This document shows, piece by piece, positions 11,896-22,900 of a stretch of 64,000 bases of DNA. The translations under genes were made by a program, and so were the position numbers. The notes below the pieces were generated by a model that saw only the letters and a program-made list of their open reading frames with translations, ran no database searches and was not told the DNA's origin. The DNA lies in contig QPMI01000525.1 of the NCBI GenBank assembly GCA_004431415.1, forward strand, positions 38,187 through 102,186, given 5' to 3'. This stretch comes from Cyanophora paradoxa (Eukaryota > Glaucocystophyceae > Cyanophorales > Cyanophoraceae). Numbering within the stretch: position 1 is the first letter of the stretch; each line of letters starts with the position of its first letter.

Positions 11896-14800
11896 ATGCG
11901 GACGGCGCTTGTGAGGCTGGCCCGGGGTGCGTGGCAGCCGCGCGCGGCGTTCATTGTCTGCTATCTGATCGTGTGGTCGCTCCCCTCGGCAGCGGCCGAG
12001 CCGAGATCAGTCGCTGGCTCGACGCGGCGACCCCGGGCGCGCGCGAATGCGGCCGGTGGAAAGAGGCCGTCTCCGAGGCGGCCTGCGCCCCCGCCGGATG
12101 CCGTGATCGTCGACGCCATTCGAGAGATCGCACCAGTGCGCACCGCCGCCTTCCCTCCTGCCGCAAGACCGAGCGGCGCGCAGAGCCAGAGCGATCGGCT
12201 GGAGTCCAAGCAGAAGGCTCACATCCGAGCGGCCCTGCAGGCCGAGCGGGCGCAGCTGAAAGCGCGCCCGGCCGACGCCGATGCGGTGCTCATCCGGGCG
12301 CGCCGGAGGCGGGGCGCGCGCGAGCCGGAGGAGATCCCGGAGCTCACGGGCAGGGAAGAACCGCTGGAGCCGCCGCCCGCCTCTGCGTCCCTCGACGACG
12401 TGCTCCTGTGGATGTTCAACCGCGGGCTGCCGCTCCCCCGCGGCCTCGCGCAGCGGCCCGAGCGCTCGGCGGTGCAGCACAGGTACCTCCACCAGCGCAA
12501 CGCGGCGGCCGCGGCGGCGATTGCGCGGCTGGCCGGCCTGGGCCGCGTCGACCTCGCGGAGCGCACGCTCGTCCTCCACATCGAGTGGCGGCTCCGGCCG
12601 CTCTTCCGCGTGCGGGGCGACCGGGAGCCGGCGCTCACCGCCGCGCCGTTCCACGCGTCTATGGAGGCTCACATGCGCGCGGGCGCGCCCGACAAGGCGC
12701 TGGAGGTGCACCGCCTCATGGTGCAGTACGGCGTTGCAGACCGGCCTCGGACGGTCGAGCTGGTGGCGCTTGCGCACGTGGAGGCGGGGGACGCGGAGGC
12801 AGCGATCCGGTTCGCGCGGCGCGCGGCAGACGCCGGCGTCCGACTGTCGCGCAACGGGCTGGCGAGGCTCGTGCGCGCGTGCGCGCGCTCGGGCGGCGGC
12901 CCCGAGCTCGTCGAGGCGGCCCTGGCGCTGGGCGGGGAGCCGGCGGCGCGGCACGCGCCGACGCTGATCGAGCGGATCGCGGCGGCTCGCTCCTCGGGCG
13001 AAATCGCGGACCTGGTCTCCGGCGTCCCCGGCGCCGACCGGCCCTCGGAGAACCTCGGCCGCGCCGTCGTCCGCGCCTACGGCCGCGCCGGCGACGTGGC
13101 GGCCGCCGCGCGCTACGCGCACCGCGCGGCGACGGACGCGGAGCGGGCGGGGCGGCCGCTGCCGCTGGGGGCCCACGCCGCACTCTACGACGAGTTCCTC
13201 CGCCTCTGCGCCGCCCGCTGCCTCCCCGCCGCCGCCGCCGGTGCCCTTGTAGAGCTCCGCAAACGCCACCTCCACCCCTCCAAGGAATCCTTCCGGTACC
13301 CCTCCCCCTCCCTCCCGCTTCGCCCCTCTCTTTCCCTGTACCCCCTTGCGCCGACCTCTTCCCCCAGGGCGCTCTTCCACATGGCCTCGGTGCTGTCGTC
13401 CCCCTCCGCCTCCTCCCCCTCCACCACCGCGGTGCCGTACCCCCCCCCCGCCCCCCCGCCCCCCCCCCCCCCCCCCCGAAACGTCTCCCGCCCGGATTCG
13501 AACCCCCTTTCCCGCGCAGTTCGCTGCGGGTCCCATCACCATCGAGTCCCTTTGGGTCGGGGCCGTCGCCGGTGAGTTCCAAGTCGGCCGTCCGGGGTAC
13601 GGGAATGGTTCTCTTGTCTGACTCCCGCCTTCCAGCCGGCGTCGCCCGCCGGCCCGACGTGTACCGGGCTGCCGTCCACGCCGCCAGCGCCGCGCGCGAC
13701 GTACCCGCCCTCCAGGTTCGCCCTACCCCCCCCCCCCCTCTTTCGTTTCTCTTTCGTCGGACTCGTGTTTCACGCTGGGCCGTTTCGCCGCAGCGGTTCC
13801 TTCGGGACCTCTCGCTCGACCCGGCGGGCCCGACGACGGGGGCGCACCCCTCGTCGCGCTGGGCCAGCGAGGGGGCCTCGATCTCGGCGGCGGGGCCCTC
13901 TGTGGCCTGGGAGGAGGGCGACCGGGCGCGCATCGTGGGCCGCATCGCCGCCGCCATGTGCCGGGCCCGGGACTTTAGGGCCGCCAAGCGTGCCATCGTC
14001 GGCGCCGGCCTCCAGGGCAACGAGCAGGTGATCCGTCTACCCCAGCTACTTTAACTTGAACTTTTAACCTAGCTACTTGAACTTCAACTTAACTTTTAAC
14101 CTAGCTACTTTAACTTGAACTTTTAACTAATTTTTAACCTAGCTACTTTAACTTTCACTTAACTTTTAAATCTAGCTACTTCCCGCTCGCTCTGAGCTTT
14201 GACTCTGCCAGGTGCTCGTGAGCCTGGTGAGGGGCCTGAACCGCGCCGAGGAGCTGGGCCTGGCCACCGAGGCCGTCGCGTACATGGCCGCCAACGGCGT
14301 AGCCCCCTCCAAGTCCGTCCCGCGTACCCCCCCCTCCACCAGTTCGAATTTGATCCGATTCGGAGCGCAGGTGCACGGCGGACGAGCTGCTGAGGCTCTG
14401 CGCACGGGCGCGCGAGGCGCGGCGGGACGGGCGGCGGGCCGACCACGTGCACCCCTCGAGCGAGCTGCGGCGGGCCGGGGTACAGGTCCCGAACGAGCCG
14501 GCGGACAAGCCGGCCGCCGGCTCGGACCCCGTCGGGCACGCGCTGTACACGCTGGAGGCGGCGGCGCGGCTGGGGGGCGACAGGGGCCGCCGCACGGCGG
14601 GGGACACTATCTCCTCGGCGGTCGTCGGCGCGGCGCTGAGGCGCGTGGGCGAGCTCATGGGCCTCGCCGACGACGCGGAGGCCGTCCGACGTCTGTTCGG
14701 CGGATCGGGGGGCGAGGCGGAGGAGGAGGGGGGGAAGGAGACGGGGGAAGGCGATGAGGGGAAGGGCCAGGGCGGAGGGGATGGCAAGGCGGCCTCGTAG
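11896..14800 (+). CDS. Pentatricopeptide-repeat (PPR)-like helical repeat protein
   Basis: Probable organellar RNA-binding protein. The start at 11896 (MRTALVRLARGAWQPRAAF) gives a basic N-terminus followed by a hydrophobic stretch (IVCYLIVWSLPSAAA), consistent with organelle or ER targeting. The main exon (to about 13,300) holds tandem helical hairpins of PPR spacing: FHASMEAHMRAGAPDKALEV then HRLMVQYGV; VELVALAHVEAGDAEAAIRF; LARLVRACARSGG; LGRAVVRAYGRAGDVAAAAR. Smaller exons follow, including VGRIAAAMCRARDFRAAKRA and, after the repeat-filled intron at 14,030-14,210, VLVSLVRGLNRAEELGLATE then AVAYMAANGVAPSK. The last exon ends at 14,800 with a Gly/Glu-rich tail. Introns are short and GT-AG, many beginning GTACCCC. 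RNA target unknown. Confidence 0.65.
14042..14180. repeat. AT-rich tandem repeat filling an intron
   Basis: About four to five imperfect copies of a unit containing TAGCTACTTTAACTTGAAC followed by TTTTAAC, lying between the exon ending LQGNEQ and the exon beginning VLVSLV of the PPR-like gene. Its AT-rich composition contrasts sharply with the GC-rich flanking exons. Confidence 0.8.
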
Positions 14801-15602
14801 GCGCTGAGGTGCTGCATACCTGTGTGGTTCTCTAGATCCGGTCCGTAGGTGATAGCTAGAGCAAGTAGCGGCACCTTGATTTCATTCTCTTCATTCGGTT
14901 AGCCTTGGCAAGGAAAAGCCTGTGGCTGGCATGGGGGAGGGGGGGGGGGGGGGGGGGGGGGGAGGAGGGGGCTGCGAGCGGGTGTCAATTCGCGTATCCC
15001 CCGGCCACGGCTCACCAAGCGGTCGGCAGTTGCGGCAGTTCCGGCGGTTGCGGCAGTTGCGCATGCGGCGGTTGCGGCAGCTGCGGCAGTTGCGGCAGTT
15101 GCGGCAGTTGCGCAGCTTGCAATTGGGCCGGTAGCTTCGCGACGAGCGACATCGAACGCGCGGCGGACCGACGGCGGCTTCGCGATCCAGCTTCCGACCG
15201 CGTGCGGGCCACGGTGAGGCTTCGAATTCTCGTCCTGCCGCGCCGCAGAACCAGCGCTTACATCTGCGCTAAATCGCCCGGGTGGGACGCCGACCTACGG
15301 CGCCGCGGATGCATATGCATATGGATGACAGCTATATAGCTAGCTATAGCAGCGCACTTGCATATGCATGCGCGCATGCAAGTCATCTCCCGCTACGTTG
15401 ACACGCTTCGCAGATCGCCGCGCAGCGATCGTCGCCTGCAGCTGCGGCCTTCGCATGCGCACCGGCGCGCGCCCCGCACCGGCCGCGGCAGCTGCAGCGT
15501 AGCTGCAGTCGCAGATCAGCAGAAAGCTTCCCGACGTTAAGGTGCATCCGCGCGCTGCCGGCCCCGCCCGCGGGGCGCCGCGCGCGCCGCCGCAATAGCC
15601 TG
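14801..15602. other. Intergenic region with G-tract and TTGCGGCAG repeat
   Basis: No gene called. It holds a pure G run of 24 (14,939-14,962), a tandem TTGCGGCAG minisatellite (15,024-15,117) and several ATATGCAT palindromes near 15,310-15,370. Short open frames over the minisatellite encode Arg/Gln/Leu or Gly/Cys/Ser repeats and are most likely not translated. Confidence 0.5.
15024..15117. repeat. TTGCGGCAG nonamer tandem repeat
   Basis: About ten imperfect copies of a 9-base unit (TTGCGGCAG with variants such as TTCCGGCGG). The 9-base period keeps frame, so all three plus frames stay open, giving repetitive peptides. No sign of a real gene. Confidence 0.85.
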
Positions 15603-17815
15603 TTGGCGCTGGTTGACTTCCCGACAGCTGCAGGCGCCGGCGTTCCACAGCGACACATGGCCAGCTCAAGCGGAGGCTCGGAATTCGCGATCGGCTCCTC
15701 GAGCAGTTCTCAATGCAATGCTCGAGCTCCGATCGATATCGATATCGCGACCCATGCAGCAGATCTCGACAACGCAGCAGCTGCAGCTGCATCGCTCGTT
15801 CCCCCACCAGCTGCAGCTGCAGCTGCGCATGCATGCGCAGCTCCAGCCCATGTCGTCATCGAGCTGTCATCGGACGAAGAAACGGCAGGCCATATGCATG
15901 GCCCGCCTAGGCCTGCCGCGCTCTCCAAAACGCTGGCACGTGCACCTACGTCGAGCGACAGGGAACAGCTGCAGCTAAAAGGTGTACGGCATTGCACTAA
16001 ACGCGGCGACTTTGGCTTTGAGTTCCGGTGGCGCGGACAGTTCTCTGCCGCAGAATTCTTTTTCCCCCAGGTGTGTTCACAATCTTTCGCTCTTCATGAT
16101 CAATGCGCCCGACGGTCATTCACAATCAACTCATAATCATTATTGCGTGCAGGCTGCGGCACGGTTTCGGGACCGCTGCATTCTCGTTGCGCAGTGGCTT
16201 GACCGGCGCGACAGGCGCACTGACGGGCCCTCGGACGCCGACCTCAGCTATGACCGGCGCGAGTACGAGGGCGACCCGCTCTTCGCGAGGCTGGAGGAAG
16301 GAGCGCTGGACGGGATCGATGTTGCGGACAGCCGGCAGCTCAAGCAGGCGGTGAGGGTTTTGGTGCAGCGCTGGACGGAGCCAGTCCAGCCAGAGTCAGA
16401 GGGTGCGTCGGAGAGAGCTCGAGGGGTGGCAGACAACGTAAAAGATATTGAGCCCGTGGCGGCAGCAGGCAGCGCAAATCCGCAGCAGGAAGGGCCGCTC
16501 CCGAAGGGTTTGAGATGGACAAACGACCAAGGGCGCTATCGACTGTACATTTCATTCCCTTGGCGTGGCCGTGCGTTCATTGCTTCCGGATTTGGCTTGG
16601 AAAGATTTGCAGCTGTGGTATGAACCCCTCCACACCTAGCCTGACTTGCAGTGTTGGGTTTAAATTTAAATTGGGGCGGGCGCAGGAGACAGCTGTGCGG
16701 TTTCGGGACCGCTGCATCCTCGTTGCGCAGTGGCTCGACCGGCGCGACGGGCGCACCGACGGGCCCTCCGATGCCGATCTCAACCGCGAGCGGAGCGAGT
16801 ACGAGGGCGACCCGTTCTTCATCAAGCTCGAGGAAGGAGCGCTGGACGGGATCGATACGGGGGACATTCTACGGTTGTTTCCCGCGGTCAGGACTCTGGC
16901 ATGGCGATCGACTGCGGCGGTCGATGGCAAGACGAGAGGTGGCAAGAAGTCTGTCAAGAAGCGCTGGGGCTCCAAGATGGTTAAGGCAAAGTCAAGGCCC
17001 ACTGCGGAAGAAGTTCTGCGTGCGCGCTGCACCGCACCGCATCGCCCGTGAACCGCTCTCTAAGTCTGAAGGCCGTGCACAGATTTCATGCAGACAAGGT
17101 GGCGAGACTTGGTAAAAGTTCCGGTGACTTTTCAACACTTTGTTTTCTAAACACAGAGCAGAAATCTGAAAATCGCTCAGGTGAATCGCAAGCTCCTCCA
17201 GATGGCGTTTTGCATTGTCAGAATCCGAAAGGTAAACTCTACCCCGTGGGTCTACGTGCGTGCTAGTATCCTTTCATTTATCTCTCAAATCAGGAAGCGC
17301 CTCTTGTGTACAGCATCTTCCCAGGATACTATGTGACCGCCTTCTATCTGGATGAGAAGAAGGTGTCCTTTCTTGAAAATATTTTATTCCTGTCTTTTGC
17401 CTTGAATTGATTTCACCTGTTCAAGCATTTGCGCGCGCTGCTGCGGGTCGTCTCGCCCCTCCTTCCATCGGTCGAGGAAGCTTGGCGCTTCCGGGACCGC
17501 TGCCGGATTGCATGGTGCGGACCTTGAGTTTGCACTGCTTAGAACTCGCCTCGCTTTCTCTAGCTTGTGCCAGGCGCACTGAGGAGACCAACAGGTCTGG
17601 CCCGGAGGGCCCCGCAAGCCCGGGCGACGCACTCAACTTCCCGTTGAAAGGCGCGTGCTCGTTATAACTAATTTACGGATTCACTCTGCTAACTATCGCC
17701 TTTAAATTACTCAGAATACAAGAACGAGTCGTTCTACAGGAAGCTGTTCACTGGCCCGGAAGCGAAACGGCCCCCTATCGGAGGCAACGATCCCGCGTAC
17801 GTGTCCGCCCTATAA
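15603..17815 (+). CDS. Putative AP2-like DNA-binding protein with duplicated module and SUMO-interaction-like motif
   Basis: Multi-exon gene with two homologous modules. Module 1: KGVRHCTKRGDFGFEFRWRG (15,978 on) spliced to AAARFRDRCILVAQWLDRRD (from about 16,154). Module 2: PKGLRWTNDQGRYRLYISF then WRGRAF (from about 16,500), spliced to ETAVRFRDRCILVAQWLDRR (from about 16,687). The halves after the intron are nearly identical for about 45 residues, showing a recent duplication of exon plus intron. A GxR start, a beta-rich RY/RG core and a closing AxxFRD helix resemble AP2/ERF domains, but the match is by eye only. Upstream, HVVIELSSDEE near 15,850 matches a SUMO-interaction motif (hydrophobic core plus acidic tail). 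Probable later exons: EAPLVYSIFPGYYVTAFYLD (from 17,295) and EYKNESFYRKLFTGPEAKRP (from about 17,715). The start is either 15,603 or the inner Met near 15,657. Confidence 0.5.
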
Positions 17816-17950
17816 ATATGTGCCCCGGCCCCTCAGCAATATTCGATCAACCTCGGGGCTTGTCTGTAGGCGGCAGTCGAACCATTTGAGGGTTATGGGG
17901 GCTGTGGCGCGGGTGGTCACGTTCGTGGCGGAAGAATCAGGTGTCGTGGA

Positions 17951-19345
17951 GGTGCCCGACTTGCACTGCAGCCGATCTCGCCCCACACATAGCGTTATCG
18001 ATGCACGCTGATGTCGACTTTGTTCAGGAGGGCGCGCCAGATGGCATGGACGAAGAAGAGGACGAGGACCTCGACGAGAAAGACGAGGAAGATATAGGCG
18101 AGGAGGAGGAAGAGGAGGAGGATGAGGAGGATGAGGAGGAGGAGGGCGAGGAGGAGGGCGAAGAAGAGGACGAGGAGGAGGCGGAGCTCGAGCCGGGCCC
18201 GGCACCGGAGGCGGCGCGAAAGAAACAGCGCCGCTGCAGCACCTGCACGTGCAACGACTCGGTGGGAAATTCAAACAGCGGAGGCATGTCGTCGAGCTCG
18301 ATTTTGCGTGCGCATTTTACCGCTTTCGATTGCACTGTTATTCGCGCAATTCTATCATCGAACTAATTCGGTTCAGGTGCAGCCATTCCAGCGCCCGTGC
18401 ATGCGCCGGCGCCACTGGAGCTGGCTGCCCCAGCACGCTCTAGATTTAGCACGCTGCCTCCGGCGACCTCTGAGTCGAGTTCGAACGTTTCTGGATCAGG
18501 TGCAGCCGTTCCAGCGTCAGCACAGGTTCCGCTGGAGCCGGCTGCAGCCGTCCCCGCAGGCCCCATGGCCATGGCCAGCTCGAGCTTGCCGCCCCCGGCT
18601 GCCTCTTCAAGCTCGAGCTCGAGCTCGGTCCCCGCGCCCGACCCGGCGAGAGTGCTCGAGTGGCCCTTTCCAGTGGCTCTGGAGTGGCTGCGCCGAACGT
18701 TCTTCCTCTCGGAGGCATCCCCCGAGTGCGCACTCTGGATTCTAATCTGTTTGGTTTTAATTCGTGATGGCACAGTGTGCTGCCTCCTGAAATAATTATT
18801 ACCCGTACAGGCTGCAGTGCCTGCGGCGGCTGGCGCTGACGGGGCGGGCGCTCCTGATGCGGCCGGCGGAGGCGCTGCGGGGCCGGCTGCTGGAGAAGCG
18901 GCGGGAGCTGTACCCCGACGCCGGCCTCGACCTCGTCGACGCCCTCGACGCGGTCCTTGACGCCCTTGACGGCGAGGTGCGCGCGAAATTAAAGCTTTCC
19001 GCAAAAACCGACTCGCAATAACTGACTTACCGCAAGCATCATGACTAGCGATCGCGATTGCCCATGCAAACCGTGACCGGTTGGACTCTCGCAGGTTGGG
19101 CTCTTGGTCCAGAATGCGACACAGCGGTGCGAAATCGTGACCTCATTTTGATCTTCCCATTTGTCCCTGGGGCGCCTTCTGAATTTCGCTTTCTGAATTT
19201 CGCCCTCAGGTGCGGGGACCCTGCGGTCGCTGCCGAGATTCACAAGCTCCACGCGCTGAGCCAGCGCTCCGCCGCCGGCCGCGAATCCGGAGCTCGCGGC
19301 CCTCAAGATCGCACGGAGCCCATTGCAGTTTCGCATTATGTCTGA
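17951..19345 (+). CDS. Acidic low-complexity protein, unidentified (possibly 3' part of the AP2-like gene)
   Basis: Near 18,030-18,200 lies an almost pure Glu/Asp tract (DEEEDEDLDEKDEEDIGEEE and onward), then a basic patch RKKQRRCSTCTCN. After an intron comes an Ala/Pro/Ser-rich exon holding VLEWPFPVALEWLRR (about 18,640-18,750). A further exon from about 18,811 reads LQCLRRLALTGRALLMRPAE and then LDLVDALDAVLDALDGE. Two copies of a 20-base direct repeat (TCAGGTGCAGCC and on) begin the two Ala/Pro-rich segments at about 18,373 and 18,497. The 3' end (LVQNATQRCE, then CGDPAVAAEIHKLHALSQRS) is uncertain. The acidic tract suggests a nuclear or histone/nucleic-acid-associated protein, which is inference only. 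Confidence 0.4.
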
Positions 19346-19937
19346 AAAGCGTGCCGGTTTCAGGGTCCCGCGGTTGCACACGCCATGTGAGTCATCTAGG
19401 GCGTGTGACATTATGAATATATATATTGTGCATTCGAACCATCATGAGCTATTCGAAACAAAATTGTGAGCAACAGGTTTCCACTTTAAGCGCTAATTAC
19501 ATCAGATATCCCTCGAAAACCCCGCTTTCAACGCCGGATCCGGAGGCCCAGTATGTCTGAGAAAGCTTGCAGGCTTCGTATGCCCTATGGACTATATATA
19601 GAGCGGTGGCGCAGCTGCAACTACTAGGTACACGGGCTATAGGCTAGATCTGAAGGCCCTCGAGCTCACGCATTGCTCAGTCATGATCACTGAGTGCACA
19701 ATAGCTGCGTCTCAAATTAAATATTTTATTTCCTTGCGCGTGCATGTGTGTCCGAACAAATCGTTCGAATTCGAATTATACAGCTATCCTCCAGCTATCG
19801 ATATCCTGTTCGAATTGAAGATTATGCGAGTACATGCACGCCCATCTAGATCCCCGCGGCCCATGGCCAGCGCCATTATTCATGATCAGGATTATTAACA
19901 TTTACCGTTGCAATTGCGCAAATCGCGATATGCATGA
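19346..19937. other. Intergenic gap without recognisable gene
   Basis: About 590 bases of more AT-rich DNA between the acidic-protein gene (+) and the 3' end of the membrane hybrid kinase (-). Contains TATATATATT near 19,417 and palindromes such as TCATGATCA. Nothing else supported. Confidence 0.45.
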
Positions 19938-22900
19938 TCAAGTGCCGGTGCCGACAGGGTGTGATTGGAGGAGTGAAGGCGCATGCTCTTCGATCGTTGC
20001 CAGGAGGACGTTCTTCCGGAGTGGCCTAGAAAATGAGTGAAGGGCGATGAGAAAAGGGGCGCTGCAAGATTGAATATTTAAATTGTATTTGAAAAGTACG
20101 GAGCGCACTTCAAGAGGACTCCGTTCATGCCCACCTCCGTGCAGCGTCCCACGCCCTCTCCGACGGCGTTCGCCGTCTACACGTGCAATGCGTAAGTTGC
20201 AGTGAGATTTCGAATTCTGGACGTCGACTGCGGCCGGCAGCACGCACGAGGGCGAGGATGGCAGAGGGCGGACCGTTCGTAAGCCCACCCGCCTCCTGCA
20301 GCATTCTTTGATCAGTGATCTGGAGTGCATGTGCGCTGTATATATAACTTTTGCAAGCGTCAGCACGTCGCAGTTTCTCACTACACACAATCAAAATATT
20401 ATGTAAGCTTACGATCCGACGATGGAGGCATCGACTCTAGATTTTCGAGTCCTATATGTACAAGGTCTCATTTGCCGCACCAGCTCTCGGATCTCCCGTG
20501 TGGCATCGATCCCTCCCAGGACCGGCATCTGCGGGCCCGCGGCGAGGGACGGTCGTTGAAATTTAAAAAGCGGATCGATATCCGGATTATAATCAGTGCA
20601 GACATTGAATTTAGAGTTAACGGCGCCTGTAGCCGAATCGAGCTTAAATGTCCATGGGAGCTTAAGCTTCAGCCAAGCGTAAAAGCTCTGAGATTCGCAG
20701 ATCTAGACCTAAAGCGTAAAAGCGTAAAAGGTATCTGCGATCTGCTCTAGGCCTAGAAGTGAAAGTTCACATCGCGATCGATATTGCCTACGGCAGGATA
20801 CTAGTGCGGAGACTCCGCCTAGATAATTTTTCTCTGTTCTTCTTGCAATTGTTCCACGACTTCCCCGATATCGATTCCCGGATTTCCGGAGCCAAATTCA
20901 AGGGCCGGCGCCCTCTCGAGGGCGGAGCGGACCTCGAGGTCCATGAGGATGAATGCAGACAGGGAGATTAATATTATATATAAGGAACTTGTAGCCGAAT
21001 CTCTTTGTTATCTATAAGGAATTTCTTATAGTTCTAGTGAACTTGACAGCGCGGGCCTCGAGGTCCATGAGGATGAGGGCGAAGGGCGGGGCCCCCGCCG
21101 CCGCCCGCCCCCGCACCGCCTCCACCGCCTGCGCGCGCGATTTATTCCCGGAGTCGCGTCAACGTTCCCAGCGCGAATTGATATCGTTCCCACGGCCAGG
21201 CGGGCTTGAGCTTTGGATGCAAAGCAGTGCTGGCCCGGTGGAGGCGCGCAGCTGGACAGCCGCTGCTCCGTTCCAGAAGCGCTAGCTTTGGCGCCCCTAG
21301 ATAGATAGATATTTTTTCCATGATCTTCTTAGATTTTTATACAGGCCATAGGTATATATATAAATATATATTCTTCGTTAGATAGATGGGAACGTTAGCT
21401 GCCGCATGCGCACCGCGCGACCGTGGATGGCCGTCGCGGAGGGGAAGCCGGCCTTGGCAAGCATAGAAGAGACCACTTTGCGGCTGCAGGGGGCGCGGGG
21501 AGCGCAAACGGGGGCGCACGCGCGCCTCCGTCAGCGGATCGGAGGGGGAGGCGGGCCGGAAACTCAAGGGCGGGTGACCCTCACTTCATATCCACGTCAT
21601 CAACAACGCTGCCGTGCCGAATATTAATCGAAGGTGATTCAGAGAGAGGGGTGAGAGTAAGAGATCTAGAATGCGCATATCTCGTTGTTAACGTTTCTGT
21701 AATGATATAAGAGCTATAGATGGACGGCACATGCACGCACAGCACTCCAGGAGCGGCGGGCGCCGCCGCAGAGGGCGGCGCGGGCGGCTCCGGAGGAATT
21801 GAAGCCCCCGTATCCGTCGCGGATTTCGGAGCGGCGGCCGCATTCTGCGGTGCGAGCGCGTCGGATGGCGCCGGTGCGCCCCAACGCACTTTCGGTTTGG
21901 GGGCTTTGCATACGTCAGCTGCAGCCGGAGCCTCCGGCGGCAGCGGCGGCGGTGGTGGCGGCTGCGCCGGCTGCGCAGTAACCGCTGCAGCTCGTCCTGC
22001 GCGTGCACGAGGATCAAATCGTTGGGTCCGGAGCCCGGATCCGCTGCGCATGCCAAGCGCCGCCCTCGCGGCAGCGTGGGTCATTAGTATTAAATATTGC
22101 CACATGCGCACCGCCTTCGACCGGCGCCTCTCGGTCCGATGCCGAGTTTTCAGCTGCAGCTGGCTGGCCGGAAGTTCCTGCAGCTGCAATTTGTTCCGGG
22201 CTTTCCGGGATTTCCTGCAGCTGGCCATGGGGCCCTGGCCATGGGATCGGGGCCGAGGGGCCGGCGCCGGCGCCCTCGCGATCGGTCCCGGGAGCGCTGC
22301 AGCTGCCCGCAGCCATCGCGCTTCCCTCCGCTTCTTTCTCTGTCGGACGGCGCACGAGCTCGACCTCGCGCACGCGTGCCATCTGGAGCGTCCATTGGTC
22401 GGAAATGTGGAAATTAAATGTGGTAGGGTCGACGACGGGGCGCACCGCCCGACGAACGGCGGCCGCGGTGGCGCAGAGGGCGGCCCCCAGCCTGTGGAGG
22501 CGGACCGGCTTCGCGAGGCGGACGACGTGGAGGGCCGCGCGCTCGGCCTCCGACGTCGACGAGGCCGCGGACGGCGCCGCCGCCGGCGCCGCCGCCGAAG
22601 GACGCCGACCCTCGCGATCGTCGCTTTGCCGGCGGCTCTCCCGCCTCGCACGCGGCACAGGTGCCGTCAGCCGCAGGAGCCCGAAAGGGCGACTGCGCGC
22701 GCGAGCAGGACCGTCGGCATTGCAAGCTTAAATTTACGCGCGATTTCGAATTCGAGATCGAAACTCAAGCGTCGAATGAAGTCGACCGCGCACTTTTCTG
22801 CGGCACGCAGTAGATCGTCGTCCGGTGTCGAGGCGTCCGCGAGCAACACGGCAGCCGCTGCTCCCGTCGAGACGGCGAACGCGTTGGGGTCCGCCTCGCA

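Noticed and set aside
15024-15212. Repetitive open frames over the TTGCGGCAG array (Gly-Ser-Cys or Arg-Leu repeats)
   Set aside because: The 9-base period forces open frames. No start context, flanking exon or composition of a real protein.
17271-17294. GTATCCTTT, a U12-like GT-AG donor
   Set aside because: A normal U2 donor slightly upstream (AAG|GTAAAC) with the same acceptor keeps the frame CQNPK-EAPLVY, so no U12 intron is needed.
17384-17510. Minus-strand peptide EAPSFLDRWKEGRDDPQQRA ending in a stop, looking exon-like
   Set aside because: No second minus-strand exon found nearby, and it overlaps an intron of the plus-strand gene. Kept only as a possible antisense exon.
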